Assembly (NCBI GenBank): GCA_965226245.1
Contig: CBDDCL010000015.1
Coordinates: forward strand, 5,890,001 to 5,954,000
DNA from: CBDCYS01 sp965226245
GTDB taxonomy: Bacteria; Acidobacteriota; Terriglobia; Bryobacterales; UBA6623
Direction: 5' to 3'
DNA length: 64,000 nt
In this document: piece by piece, positions 1-8,916 of the stretch
Layout of the letters: the number at the start of each line of letters is the position of its first letter
How positions within the stretch are numbered: position 1 is the first letter of the stretch
Program-made: the position numbers and the translations under genes
Notes under the pieces: generated by a model
Told to the model about the DNA's origin: nothing
The model's database searches: none
What the model saw: the letters and a program-made list of their open reading frames with translations, nothing else

Positions 1-588
1 CTCGCTGATCGGCACACCCGACGCTTGGCGGACCCAGCGCCGCAGCAGCCGCGGCGAATAGGATTTCTCGCCGTGCTCGATGTGATAGCGCGACGTCTTC
101 TCGATGATCTTCAACCCGAAATTATTCCCGTTCGGGTCATGGATCACGATGCGCGGGGCAAGGCGAAATCCTTCCCGAATCAACCCTGCTGGATCCCCCG
201 CATGATGCAGAATGCTTTGCAGCAGCACCACATCGAAGCTGTCGTCACGGTAGGGCAAGTGATTACCATCAACGACTGAAAAATCAATGGCGCGATCAGC
301 GGCCCTCCGCCTGGCGACGCGAACGGCTTCGCCCGCCGCATCCACCGCAGTGAAGCGACGAGGTTTTCCCTGATCCCAGTAGCGAACGGTGTAGAAACCA
401 TCGCCGCAGCCCAGATCGAGAACCGAGCGTCCAACAAACGGATCGGTCTGCAAGACGGCATCGGTCGAGCGTTGTGTCGCCAAGCGGCTGCTGAGCTGAT
501 CGTTGCTTGTATAGCCGTACCCTTGGTCACGCGCGGCGTCGCGGTTGAAAACCTCGACTCCCTCCCGCAGCCTGGTTGGCGTAGTCAT
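1..588 (-). CDS. Class I SAM-dependent methyltransferase (C-terminus cut by window edge)
   Basis: I translated this frame by hand; 196 codons are visible and it is still open at base 1. The glycine-rich SAM-binding motif I reads VLDLGCGDGFYTV near residue 59, followed by an acidic motif (FTAVDAAG) and motif IV-like DDSFDVVLLQSILHHAGDP, all typical of the Methyltransf_11/25 fold. The acceptor cannot be inferred, but the next gene upstream is a sugar-nucleotide epimerase on the same strand, so a glycan or small-molecule methylation is plausible. The ATG at 588 lacks a clear Shine-Dalgarno and the frame remains open upstream (GTG two codons earlier, then many more sense codons), so the N-terminus could be longer. 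Confidence 0.75.
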   Translation of the reverse strand, partial: MTTPTRLREGVEVFNRDAARDQGYGYTSNDQLSSRLATQRSTDAVLQTDPFVGRSVLDLGCGDGFYTVRYWDQGKPRRFTAVDAAGEAVRVARRRAADRAIDFSVVDGNHLPYRDDSFDVVLLQSILHHAGDPAGLIREGFRLAPRIVIHDPNGNNFGLKIIEKTSRYHIEHGEKSYSPRLLRRWVRQASGVPISE

Positions 589-736
589 TTTCACGGGACG
601 AAAGAGCCCCAGCCCGTGGCGGAAGTGTTCGCGGGCGAAAATGGGGGACTGCCATCCGATTCTCGCTCGTGGAACTCCATTTTCCCCAACACTAGTGCGA
701 CGCGAGAATCGGTGGCTGTACCCTTTTTTCGCCGGA

Positions 737-1717
737 TCAGGATCGGACAGCCGCCCGGGCGGGCGAGGAATCCCCTGGCTGACAGGGCTCGGAGCGAACC
801 CACTCCACGGTCTTGGCGATTCCCTGATCCAGGCCGGTGCGGGCCGTCCATTTCAGCATGCGGCGAACCTTGGTGCAATCAGCGACCCAAGTCTCAGTGT
901 CCCATGGCCGATGGGGGATCGCTCCCCAGCTCACTTTCGGACTCGCTCCCGTCGCTCGCGTGGAAGCCTCTACGACGTCACGAACGGTCGATTGCATGCC
1001 GCTGCCAATGTTGAAGACCTCACCGCAATGCCGGCTCAGTTCGTCAATCCGCAAATAGGCGCTGACAACGTCCTCCACGTAAATGAAATCTCTTGCAGTA
1101 TCGGGAGAAACCATCTTCAATTCCCTGCCTTCGAGACAATTCCGAATCACCGTAGGCACGAGCCGTGTTGGTTCCTCGTAGGGGCCGTAGACGGAGAACA
1201 AGCGAAATGTGTTGATCGGACGTTTGTCGACCCGCGCGGTGTGCCGGCAAACCAGCGTCTGTGCCGATTTCGCCACTGCGTAGTAGCTGTTCGGCTCCAG
1301 TACGTCGGTCTCGCGCATGGCGTGGGACTTGGAGCCGTACTCAGACGAACTGCCGGTATTGACGAAAACCTTGTAGTCCACATCCGAGCAGGCCTTGAGC
1401 AGATTCCACGACCCGAACACATTGGTGCGAATCGTCTCATCGGCGTCGGTCTGAAACGGATAAGCGCCGTGGACCCCAAGATGATAGATCACGGTTGGCC
1501 GAACCTTCGAGACGATCTTGCGAAGCCCTTCTACATCCGTCAAGTCGCCGCGGTGAAAGGTGAAGGCGTTCTCGACATCGCGAAGCCGCCATCGGTTCGC
1601 GTTGTCGCGCGCGAGCAGGTGAACATCACATCCGAGATCGGCGAGTTTTCTGGCGAGAAACGCTCCAACGAAGCCGGTGGCTCCGGTGACAAAAAACCGC
1701 TCGTTCGAAAGACTCAT
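737..1717 (-). CDS. NAD-dependent epimerase/dehydratase (extended SDR)
   Basis: A 326-residue extended short-chain dehydrogenase/reductase. The N-terminal Rossmann motif is VTGATGFVG (residues 10-18). The catalytic triad is visible as the Ser in NTGSSSEYG and the YxxxK pair in YYAVAKSAQ, and the C-terminal substrate region has the usual RDFIYVEDVV and GEVFNIGSG blocks. Family members act on nucleotide-activated sugars (UDP-glucose 4-epimerase, GDP-mannose dehydratase, CDP-sugar enzymes); the exact reaction is not determinable here. It is followed about 150 bp downstream by a methyltransferase on the same strand, suggesting a sugar-modification pair. The length is normal for the family and the ATG start directly precedes the nucleotide-binding strand. 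Confidence 0.9.
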   Translation of the reverse strand: MSLSNERFFVTGATGFVGAFLARKLADLGCDVHLLARDNANRWRLRDVENAFTFHRGDLTDVEGLRKIVSKVRPTVIYHLGVHGAYPFQTDADETIRTNVFGSWNLLKACSDVDYKVFVNTGSSSEYGSKSHAMRETDVLEPNSYYAVAKSAQTLVCRHTARVDKRPINTFRLFSVYGPYEEPTRLVPTVIRNCLEGRELKMVSPDTARDFIYVEDVVSAYLRIDELSRHCGEVFNIGSGMQSTVRDVVEASTRATGASPKVSWGAIPHRPWDTETWVADCTKVRRMLKWTARTGLDQGIAKTVEWVRSEPCQPGDSSPARAAVRS

Positions 1718-1830
1718 TTACCGTACGGGGCCGGGCCATTCAAGAAATCGAGGGCTGCGTGACCCACTTCAATACGCGGGACGCGAATCCTAATTCTAAC
1801 CAAGAACGTTTGAAACTTCATTCGTGGGGA

Positions 1831-1939
1831 ACAGAGCCGCGCCCGCAAGGGTGCGGTCGAGGGTAGTCAGTGCGTCGGGGCCGCCACCGGAATGCGGTCA
1901 CTGCCAGACTCGACCGCACCCTTGCGGGCGCGGCTCTGT
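1831..1939. repeat. R1 palindromic repeat, copy 1 (109 bp core)
   Basis: An imperfect 109-bp palindrome. Its arms start acagagccgcgcccgcaagg and end with the complement, around a centre shared with the copies at 12637-12745 and 53650-53758. This copy is inverted relative to the other two and has no further flanking homology, which defines the core length. It lies 83 bp beyond the stop codon of the FG-GAP gene, so it may also act as a terminator-like hairpin. Confidence 0.85.
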
Positions 1940-2021
1940 TCGTGCCGCCATTTCTGCGAACAAAACCCTCAGAGGCGGCGGGCTAGACTCTACCCGAGTG
2001 CGGAAACGGCCAGGAAACGCC

Positions 2022-3482
2022 CTAGCTCGAAGGCAGCGGCAGAGGTTCGCTTTCTTGCTCCCGCGCGGGAGTGAAAGCATTCGACGGCCGTTCAGAATGG
2101 AGCTGGTGCAACCAGAACACACCGTCATAGTTGCCGCTGTTGCCGCGCGTCGCAACGAAATCGATATCCCCGTCGTCATCGATATCGATTGCAACGAAGG
2201 CGTCGAACATGCCGCGCTGGCGGCGGGAGATGTCGTGCCGTTCCCAGCCCTTGGCCGCGTCCTCCGGGTTCTCGAACCAGGCAATCCGCCCGACAGGATC
2301 CGCCGCCCTCACTTCGTCGCTGTCTTCGTCGCGTGGCCCGCGGCTGTAGCCTCCGACGATAACGTCGGGCCGTTCGTCGCCGTTGATATCGGCAATCGCA
2401 ATCCCGGCGGCATGATCCGGAGCGATCGTACCGACAGGGTGGACAGGCCAGGGCTGAGCGGGATCGCCCGGCTGTTCGAGCCAAAATACAGCGCCCTTCG
2501 GCTGCAGCGCGACGGTGACAATGTCCAGACGGCCGTCTGCATTGAAATCGAAGAAGTCGAGGTTGAATCCTGATGTGCGCAGCGGCCCCTCGGCAGCGGA
2601 GTCCGCCCCTTCGAGGGTGATCGGGTGCTGCTGGAAAGTGATCTCCTCCCCGCCCTCCTCCCGGCCAAGGTTTTCGAACCAAAAGATGCGCTGCTCGCCT
2701 CGGGAACCGCCCACGATGTCGGTGTCTCCATCGCCATCCAGGTCCACCGGCTGGGAATTGATGGGGGTATCCACCTCGCTCAAGACGTGCTCTTGCCAGC
2801 CGCCGCCGTCGAGCGGGTCGTCGGGAACTTCAAACCAGGAAATTTCGGTCAGCGGCTTGGCCACGGCGGCTTCCTTGGGGCGGTTGGACCCCTTGTTGGC
2901 GGCAACGACCTCCAGCTTGCCGTCGTTGTTCAAGTCAGCAAAAAAAACGCGGATGAACGAGCCGCGTCCCGCCGTAATTTCCGGGATGACCCGCGGCCAG
3001 CGCCAGCCGCGAACGCTGCCGCCCGGATTCTGCAAGTAGAGAAGGTGGCCTTTCTCGCAAGCCACGATGGCGTCGGGAAAGCCGTCGCGGTTCAAGTCAC
3101 CGATCGCGACATCTTCGGGAGCAGCGGCTTCGGCGCCCTCCGCCAGCGAGAGCCGAAACCATTCGTCGGGGTCCTCGAAACCGAACGCCACGCGTACATG
3201 GTTGCTGTCTTCGTGAACCGAAATGATGTCGATATGGCCGTCCTTGTCGAGGTCCGCCATCTGCAAGCCATCCCCGCCGCGCAGACGGATGCCGCCGCCT
3301 AGTTCCTGGTCGTCAATGGTGTGCTCTTTCCAGGAAATGTATTGCCCATCGGGCAATTGAGCCCGGGCCATGCTGTCGGCAACCGTGGCGGGTCCCGTAG
3401 CCGGGCTGGCGCAGCCAGACCAGGGAAGGATCGAAACCATGCAAAACGCTATCAGAAAAAACTTGACCTTCGGACGCACCAC
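2022..3482 (-). CDS. Secreted FG-GAP/VCBS repeat lipoprotein
   Basis: A 486-residue protein with a lipoprotein signal peptide (hydrophobic core, then lipobox LPWSGC near residue 24). The mature part is built of repeats carrying calcium-binding loops of the form DxDxDG: DLDKDGHIDI, DLNRDGFPDA, DLNNDGKLEV, DLDGDGDTDI, DFNADGRLDI, DINGDERPDV and DIDDDGDIDF. Seven such loops fit one seven-bladed integrin-like beta-propeller (FG-GAP/VCBS family). Such proteins are exported and usually bind ligands or carbohydrates; no catalytic residues are recognisable. It stands alone between an epimerase and the FabH/Rieske pair, with about 220 bp of empty sequence upstream. The specific ligand is unknown. Confidence 0.88.
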   Translation of the reverse strand: MVRPKVKFFLIAFCMVSILPWSGCASPATGPATVADSMARAQLPDGQYISWKEHTIDDQELGGGIRLRGGDGLQMADLDKDGHIDIISVHEDSNHVRVAFGFEDPDEWFRLSLAEGAEAAAPEDVAIGDLNRDGFPDAIVACEKGHLLYLQNPGGSVRGWRWPRVIPEITAGRGSFIRVFFADLNNDGKLEVVAANKGSNRPKEAAVAKPLTEISWFEVPDDPLDGGGWQEHVLSEVDTPINSQPVDLDGDGDTDIVGGSRGEQRIFWFENLGREEGGEEITFQQHPITLEGADSAAEGPLRTSGFNLDFFDFNADGRLDIVTVALQPKGAVFWLEQPGDPAQPWPVHPVGTIAPDHAAGIAIADINGDERPDVIVGGYSRGPRDEDSDEVRAADPVGRIAWFENPEDAAKGWERHDISRRQRGMFDAFVAIDIDDDGDIDFVATRGNSGNYDGVFWLHQLHSERPSNAFTPAREQESEPLPLPSS

Positions 3483-3700
3483 AACCTCGCTATGGAATCT
3501 CTAATTTCAAACTAGTTTTATTGCCTCCAGGACGCAACCTTAAACACGCATGACTCTACCCTAGGCAAGCAGGCGGGGAAACCCTAGTATCCGCGGACCG
3601 CGCGGATTACACAGATCGCGCCGGCGGGGGTTATGCCCCGCGGATGGCCCCTTTTTTGGCGACGCTTACTTTGAAAGGGTAAAGCTGGAGGGCAAGCCTG

Positions 3701-4708
3701 CTAGTAGGTCCAACGCCACAGTGCGGCGCCGGAGGTTAGCCCGGCGCCGACCGCCGCCATGAGCACGAGGTCGCCCTTCTTGAGGCGGCCGGAGGTGATG
3801 GCATCCCTGGTTGCCAACGGAATCGTTCCCCCAGTTGTATTGCCGTATCGGTCAATATTCACGATGGCTTTTTCCGGCGGCAAACCCAGACGCGCCGCCA
3901 CGGCTCGGATGATGCGCGCATTCGCCTGGTGGGGGATCAAGACATCGATGTCGTCCGCCGTCAAGCCGTTTCGCTGGAGGACCGTTTCGCAAACCTGACA
4001 CATTTGGCGAACGGCCCACTTGAAGACCTCCTGGCCGGCCTGATGGACGTAATGAAGCCTCTGCTGGACGGTCTCGCAGGTCGCCGGCTTGCGGCTGCCC
4101 CCGGCCGGCATACAGAGATAGTCGCCGCCGGACCCATCCACCTCATGAGCAAAATCGATCAACCCTAAACCTTCTTCGTCGCAAGGCTCGAGCAACATGG
4201 CGCCAGCACCGTCGCCAAACAACACACAAGTCGTCCGGTCCCGGTAATCGACAATTTTTGACATGGTGTCGGCGCCAATGACCAAGACCCGTTTTTGAGT
4301 CCCGCTGGCAATCATTTGCGCGCCGGTGGTGAGGCCGTATAGCAAGCCCGAACAAGCCGCGACCAAGTCAAATCCCCAAGCCCCTTTCGCGCCAATGCGG
4401 TCCTGAACCAAACAGGCGGTCGATGGGAACAACATGTCCGGCGTAACCGTGCAAACAATGATGGTCTCTATATCACTTCCAGAGAGATTGGATTGGGCGA
4501 GCACTTCACGCGCGGCTTCGGTGGCTAAGTCTGACGTGGCGGTATTTTCATCAGCAATATGGCGGGTACGAATACCGGTACGGGAGACGATCCAATCGTC
4601 GCTGGTGTCGACGGTTTTTTCCAAATCGGCGTTCGTGAGCGTGCCGGGCGGAACATAGCAGCCGACGGAAGTGATCTTGACGTTTTGAACAACTCGTGAG
4701 GTTTGCAC
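3701..4708 (-). CDS. fabH: 3-oxoacyl-ACP synthase III (KASIII/FabH family)
   Basis: FabH-family condensing enzyme; in fatty-acid synthesis it joins acetyl-CoA to malonyl-ACP. The catalytic Cys is in DLVAACSGLLYG, the His in LIPHQANARI and the Asn in RYGNTTGGTIP, giving the Cys-His-Asn triad of the thiolase fold. I chose the GTG at 4708, four bases after the stop of the Rieske gene, giving 335 residues, the normal family length; a longer frame exists only by running back through the Rieske gene. The block after the catalytic Asn usually reads GNTSAAS, so GNTTGG is a divergent variant. FabH homologues also serve secondary-metabolite and olefin pathways, so a housekeeping role is likely but not certain. 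The tight spacing implies co-transcription with the Rieske protein. Confidence 0.88.
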   Translation of the reverse strand: MQTSRVVQNVKITSVGCYVPPGTLTNADLEKTVDTSDDWIVSRTGIRTRHIADENTATSDLATEAAREVLAQSNLSGSDIETIIVCTVTPDMLFPSTACLVQDRIGAKGAWGFDLVAACSGLLYGLTTGAQMIASGTQKRVLVIGADTMSKIVDYRDRTTCVLFGDGAGAMLLEPCDEEGLGLIDFAHEVDGSGGDYLCMPAGGSRKPATCETVQQRLHYVHQAGQEVFKWAVRQMCQVCETVLQRNGLTADDIDVLIPHQANARIIRAVAARLGLPPEKAIVNIDRYGNTTGGTIPLATRDAITSGRLKKGDLVLMAAVGAGLTSGAALWRWTY

Positions 4709-4712
4709 GTGA

Positions 4713-5021
4713 TCACACTTCAACTTCGATGTCGTCACCATCCATGCGAACGGGATAGCAAGCCACATTTCCTCGGGCAGGGCCTGACAGGGCTTGTCCG
4801 GTTTCGACGTCGAAGCGCGCTCCGTGCCAGGGGCAAACAATAGCCGCGGCGTCGACGTGGCCTTCGCACAGCGGTCCGCCTACGTGCGTGCAATGATTGT
4901 CGAGAGCGTAGTAGCTTCCCGCGGCATTGACCAATGCAATGCTTTTGCCTTCGGCCTCGAAGAGCTTTACGGAGTTTTCGCTAAGTTCGCCGACTTTGGC
5001 GGCCTTCACGTACATTCCCAT
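4713..5021 (-). CDS. Rieske [2Fe-2S] ferredoxin-like protein
   Basis: A 102-residue Rieske ferredoxin. The cluster ligands are the CxH of NHCTHVGGPLCEG and the CxxH of VCPWHGARF. It resembles the small electron-transfer partners of aromatic-ring dioxygenases and the small subunit of assimilatory nitrite reductases. The ATG at 5021 is preceded by a GAGAGGAC Shine-Dalgarno-like stretch; a much longer upstream extension in this frame is low-complexity and not Rieske-like. It is translationally close to the FabH gene (4 bp gap). No oxygenase lies next to it, so its redox partner is unknown. Confidence 0.88.
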   Translation of the reverse strand: MGMYVKAAKVGELSENSVKLFEAEGKSIALVNAAGSYYALDNHCTHVGGPLCEGHVDAAAIVCPWHGARFDVETGQALSGPARGNVACYPVRMDGDDIEVEV

Positions 5022-5210
5022 CGTCTGTCCTCTCTTTGCGGGGAAGCTCGCGGCGCGGACCCAACAGTCGCGGCAGCCGCGAAAACTGACATCATAGCAT
5101 CTGCCTGGGTGGGAGCCGCTCGCTGGGGGGGCGGGCAAGCCGTAACCATGCGGGGCCATGTCAGTGGTGGCGGATTCGGTGCGAACAGGCGGCGGGCCAC
5201 TCTCTTACGG

Positions 5211-6287
5211 TCACGGCTCGTCTTTGCGCAGCCAAACCGTCTCGCCCGTGGAGGCGGATTCGTATCCACTCAATGCCAGCCGCAGTATCTCTCGCGCGTG
5301 TTCAATCGGCCGGTGGTCAACGGGTTCTCGGCGCAGCTCTTGAAGGAACAGCCGCAAATGATCCGCCGTCGCCGACATGAAGGCCGATTGGCGCTCTTTC
5401 ACGTAAGTGATCGAACGCCCGCCTGACTCCGCGCGGGCTTCGCCGCCCTTGACGAAGCTGAAACGAGCTGTTGGCGCGCCACGCCTTCGAGACCACTCGA
5501 CAGACACCCGCGCCACTCCTCCCAGAGAAAGGCGCAACGACGCTTCATCGCAATCAAGCCTCATTTCTAGATATCGCTCAGGGGCGTGACTGACCCGATT
5601 GAGAGAAACCGCGGCCACGCGGTCATCGGGGAATCGCAGGACCAAATGGACCAGCACGTCGGAATCGTAGTCCTTGCGCACCCGGGGAATGTGGGCCGTA
5701 ATGGCCTGCGGCAGATCATCGAACAGATAGCAGATCAAATCCAGCGCGTGTGTGCCGAACTCAAACAATGTCGACTGCTTCAGAGCGGCACGCCAGGCCA
5801 CCTTTTCGCTCGGCGCCGGATGAAACATCTACTGCCAGCACTGCAGGTAGAAGAGCCGCCCAAAATCGCCTCTTTGAAGGCGCTCCCTGGTTTGGCGATA
5901 GACCGGCATGTAGCGATATTGGTTATTAACGCGGATGCAGCGGTTGCGTTTTCGGGCCAGCGCGATCACGTCGTCGGCTTCTTCCAGCGAAGTCATGAAG
6001 GGTTTCTCGCAGAAGACGTGTGCTCCGGCCTCCAGCGCTTGCCGGCAGAGGGAATAGTGGCTGTCAGGCGGGGTGGCAATGATGAGAACATCCGGATGCC
6101 GCGCGGCGATCATGGCCGCGGCGTCTTCGTACACGTTCTCGATACGGAACTGCCCGGCGATCCGGCGGCGTGTGTCAGCAAGGGGCTCGCAGGCGCCTAC
6201 AACTTGGACTTCAGGAATCAGGCGGCAGGCCGGAAGGTGAATTCGCTCGGCGGCGGCGCCAAGACCACAGAGCCCGAGACGCACCAT
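5211..6287 (-). pseudogene. Gfo/Idh/MocA-family oxidoreductase split by an in-frame TAG
   Basis: Two halves lie in the same frame with only one TAG codon (5829-5831) between them: an N-terminal Rossmann half of 152 residues (LGLCGLGAAAERIHLPA, then the family's CEKPFMTSLEEAD motif) and a C-terminal half with FEFGTHALDLICYLFDD. Joined they make about 358 codons, the normal size for this family of NAD(P)-dependent sugar or inositol dehydrogenases. The stop falls after FYLQCWQ, and the next codon is an ATG, so the C-terminal half could in principle be re-initiated. A nonsense mutation, a sequencing error or readthrough all fit; no other damage is seen. The substrate is unknown. Confidence 0.8.
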
Positions 6288-6341
6288 CCCTAGACCCGCT
6301 GGTCTCGAGCCCGCATGGCCGATTGATAGCTTGGGGAGAGG

Positions 6342-6962
6342 CTAATTAGCTCCCTCTTTCTTTTCTTCTTTGGTTTTCGCCTCCTGCTTCTTTTGAGTGG
6401 CCTCCACTTCGGCAAGGTCCCAGCCCTTTTCGATCTTCAAATTGGGAAGCGCTTTCCGCAATCCGTCGGCGCCGCTGTCGGTGACCTTTGTTTGCCACAC
6501 GTACAGGTTCTTCAAGTTCTTGAGGCCCTTGAGATGCTTGAGGCCCGCGTCGGTGACGGGCGTGCCGTAGAGATTGAGGTAGGTGAGTTCCTTGAGACCT
6601 TTGAGATGCGCCAAACCGGCGTCGCCGACTTTCGTATTCTCCAGATGGAGACGGTTCAAGGTCGAAAGCCCCTTGATGTGGGCGAGGCCGGCATCGGTGA
6701 CACTGGTCTTGCCCAGCAGCAACTCATAGACGTTGCTTAGCTCGGCCACCGGAGCGACGTGCTCGTCGGTGACCGACTCGCCGGTCAATTGAAAGTTGAC
6801 TTCCAGCCGGTCATCATTTTGAGCAATTTCGCGGACTGTTCCGCCGGCCGCCTCGATCTTCTGAATGGCTTGCTTTTCGGCGTCGCTCCTTTCAGCCGCC
6901 CGGGCGCCGGACCAGCCCAGTGAGAGCAAGAGTACGAAGATCGCGGGGAGCATTCTCTTCAT
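6342..6962 (-). CDS. Secreted leucine-rich repeat protein
   Basis: A 206-residue exported protein. I start it at the ATG at 6962 because AGGAGG sits just upstream and the following residues form a clean signal peptide (MKRMLPAIFVLLLSLGWSG, cleavage near ARA-A). The body has five leucine-rich repeats of about 24 residues of the form VTDAGLAHLKGLKELTYLNL, the cysteine-free bacterial type common in Planctomycetota and Acidobacteriota. The C-terminus is a short Lys/Glu-rich tail (KKQEAKTKEEKKEGAN). Leucine-rich repeats normally mediate protein binding; no enzyme domain is present. It is divergent from the methyltransferase operon beginning at 7223. Confidence 0.88.
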   Translation of the reverse strand: MKRMLPAIFVLLLSLGWSGARAAERSDAEKQAIQKIEAAGGTVREIAQNDDRLEVNFQLTGESVTDEHVAPVAELSNVYELLLGKTSVTDAGLAHIKGLSTLNRLHLENTKVGDAGLAHLKGLKELTYLNLYGTPVTDAGLKHLKGLKNLKNLYVWQTKVTDSGADGLRKALPNLKIEKGWDLAEVEATQKKQEAKTKEEKKEGAN

Positions 6963-7090
6963 GAGCAACCTCCTATTCAATAAAGCGTCTGGTCGCTGCA
7001 ACCTATAAATGATACCATCGGCCTTCTCAAGATTTTGAATGGCAACAGCCCGAACTCTACCCACTTGACGGTCGAATCACGCGATAGGCC

Positions 7091-7191
7091 CGCCATTGCC
7101 TCGTTGCGCTTGCTTGTCGTGCTCAACATACCGTGCCGGGGCGATGTCGCCAGGAATGGCGACACGGCACGCAAGAATGCGTGCGCCACGT
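7091..7191 (-). repeat. R2 double stem-loop repeat, copy 1
   Basis: Contains two consecutive hairpins, TGTCGCCA-GGAA-TGGCGACA and GCACGCA-AGAA-TGCGTGC, in the divergent intergenic region between the LRR gene and the methyltransferase. The reverse complement matches 55419-55520 over about 100 bp, and the hairpin part recurs at 61656-61705. An upstream extension of the methyltransferase frame would read through this repeat, which is why the later ATG at 7223 is preferred. Confidence 0.8.
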
Positions 7192-7222
7192 CGGGGCGGC
7201 GCGCGCCTCGGAATCACGGCCG

Positions 7223-8008
7223 ATGAACGACCCGGCGCCGAAGATACTGACTCCTCCATACTACGAGCGCCTCTCGGAGCTGGAAGATAAACACCCTTGG
7301 ACCCAAGCCATGCGGCGGATGGGGTTGGAGCTGGCCGCCCATTACGCGGGGCCGGTTCCAACTCGAGTTCTCGACGCGGGCTGCGGAACAGGCCGGTTTC
7401 TGCATGAATGCGGCGGCCGGTGGGCACAAACGCAACTGTTCGGTTGTGACCTGTCGGCCGACGGATTGCACTTCGCCGCGCGACGCGGATTGAAGCGCTT
7501 AGCGGTTGCGAACGTGACTACGCTGCCGTTTGCATCCAGCGCCTTCGACGTCGTTGTCTGCGCGGACGTGTTGCAACACCTTTCAGCAGCGAATGCGAAC
7601 CAGGCGCTTGGTCAGTTTGCGAGGCTTCTTAGGCAAAGCGGGACTTTGATTATCCGAACGGCCGCGCGCCGGGGAATCGGCGGGAAAAAGCATCGCGACA
7701 GCAGCGACTATCAGCAATGGGAGCCGGAGAAGCTCCGAGCCGCTCTCGAGGGCAGCGGCTTTGATGTCGTTTTCCTCTCCCGTGTCAACTGGCTGCCCTC
7801 CATGTGGGCGGACTGGAAGGCGTTCTTCAAGCCGGCGCCAAAAGGAGATGTTGGCTTGAGCCTCGAGCCGCCGCCGGCGAACCACTGGAAATCTCGATGG
7901 ATGACGAGCTACTGGCGGAAGGAGCGGCGTCTCATCTTGGCCAGGGGCTGGCGCCCGCCTGGAGGGCACACGCTATTCTGCGCCGCTAGAAAGGCAGGCC
8001 GGGATTGA
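7223..8008 (+). CDS. Class I SAM-dependent methyltransferase
   Basis: A 261-residue methyltransferase. Motif I is RVLDAGCGTGRFL near residue 50, followed by FGCDLSADGL and the motif IV region FDVVVCADVLQHL. It is the first gene of a translationally coupled set with two family-2 glycosyltransferases (its TGA overlaps the TTG start of the next gene), so a sugar or lipid-linked glycan is a likely acceptor. The start is the ATG at 7223; the open frame further upstream only translates repeat R2. The C-terminus (KERRLILARGWRPPGGHTLFC) is typical of Methyltransf_11-type proteins in glycan loci. The reaction product is not known. Confidence 0.85.
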   Translation: MNDPAPKILTPPYYERLSELEDKHPWTQAMRRMGLELAAHYAGPVPTRVLDAGCGTGRFLHECGGRWAQTQLFGCDLSADGLHFAARRGLKRLAVANVTTLPFASSAFDVVVCADVLQHLSAANANQALGQFARLLRQSGTLIIRTAARRGIGGKKHRDSSDYQQWEPEKLRAALEGSGFDVVFLSRVNWLPSMWADWKAFFKPAPKGDVGLSLEPPPANHWKSRWMTSYWRKERRLILARGWRPPGGHTLFCAARKAGRD

Positions 8009-8916
8009 GCGAACCGCAGTCGCGGCCGGCGATTTCCGTCGTCGTGGCTTCTTACAATACTCCGAAAACGCTGGAGATGTGCTTGCGTTCGCTGGCCCGC
8101 CAATCAGCCGAGGAGGTCCTGGTCCTCGACAGCTCGGATGAAGATCCGGCTTCGTTTCTTTCAAGACACTTCGCTCATGTCAAATTCTTCCATTTTCGGA
8201 AACCGCTGTCGATCCCGCGGCTTCGCTGGAAGGGTTTCCGGGAATCAACGGGAGAGGTCGTGGCAAACTTGGAGTCCTGGATGGTTCCCGGCCCGGACTG
8301 GGTGGAAGCTCTGCGGAAAGCCCACCTGGAGCAAGCGTCGGCTCCTGTCATCGGAGGGCCGGTCGGATTCGATCCCGGCGAGGGTGCGTCGGCTTTTCAA
8401 TGGGGCGACTTTTTCTATGAGTACGGCCGTCACATGACGCCGGCCGATGACGGCGCGGTGGACGAGCTGAGCGGAGCCAACTGCTCCTACAAACGAGCCG
8501 CGCTCGAGGAGTGCGAAGACCTGCTCCGCCGCGGGGCTTGGGACTCCGCGTTTCACGAGCGCTTCCAAAAGCAAGGAAGTTCACTTTGGAGAGCGGGGTC
8601 GGCGAGTGTCGATTATCGTGGCGAGCCGAGGCTCTCGCAAGTGATCTTGCAGCGTTTCCATTATGGCCGCTGGTTTGCCGCGGAAAGAAACGGCCAACTG
8701 GGGTTTCCGGAACGTTTGGCGCGGTGCCTGACCTCCCCGCTCGTACCGTGGATACTGCTCCGCCGGCTTTGGCAGTCGCTCGACGGCAAGCCAGGCGCCC
8801 GGCGTCAACTGGTCGGATCCGCCGGCTGGGTTGCGTTCTTTTATTCCCTGTGGTCGCTGGGAGAGGCTTGCGGGTATTTGTTGGGCGGCGGATCAAGTGA
8901 GCACAGAATTTTCTGA
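8005..8916 (+). CDS. Family 2 glycosyltransferase
   Basis: A 303-residue GT-A fold enzyme of the GT2 superfamily. The N-terminus has the nucleotide-binding strand ISVVVASYNTPKTLEMCLRSL, and LDSSDED precedes a degenerate DxD region (VVANLESWM). The acceptor side shows the SGANCSYKR block common to rhamnosyl-type GT2 enzymes. The C-terminal part holds one or two hydrophobic segments (VPWILLRRLW; GWVAFFYSLWSLGEACGYLL) that would tether it to the membrane. It starts at TTG (8005), overlapping the upstream stop by four bases, and its TGA overlaps the ATG of the next gene. The donor sugar is unknown. The usual DxD is replaced by NLES here, so an altered metal site is possible. Confidence 0.85.
   Translation: MSEPQSRPAISVVVASYNTPKTLEMCLRSLARQSAEEVLVLDSSDEDPASFLSRHFAHVKFFHFRKPLSIPRLRWKGFRESTGEVVANLESWMVPGPDWVEALRKAHLEQASAPVIGGPVGFDPGEGASAFQWGDFFYEYGRHMTPADDGAVDELSGANCSYKRAALEECEDLLRRGAWDSAFHERFQKQGSSLWRAGSASVDYRGEPRLSQVILQRFHYGRWFAAERNGQLGFPERLARCLTSPLVPWILLRRLWQSLDGKPGARRQLVGSAGWVAFFYSLWSLGEACGYLLGGGSSEHRIF

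Noticed and set aside
545..1762. 405-codon plus-strand frame
   Set aside because: It is antisense to the epimerase, whose motifs are unambiguous, and the plus-strand product shows no family features.
4709..4840. N-terminal extension of FabH
   Set aside because: It would read antisense-free but out-of-frame through the Rieske gene; the GTG at 4708 gives the normal FabH length and a 4-bp gap.
7133..7222. Upstream extension of the methyltransferase at 7223
   Set aside because: The extra residues are a translation of repeat R2, with no methyltransferase homology.
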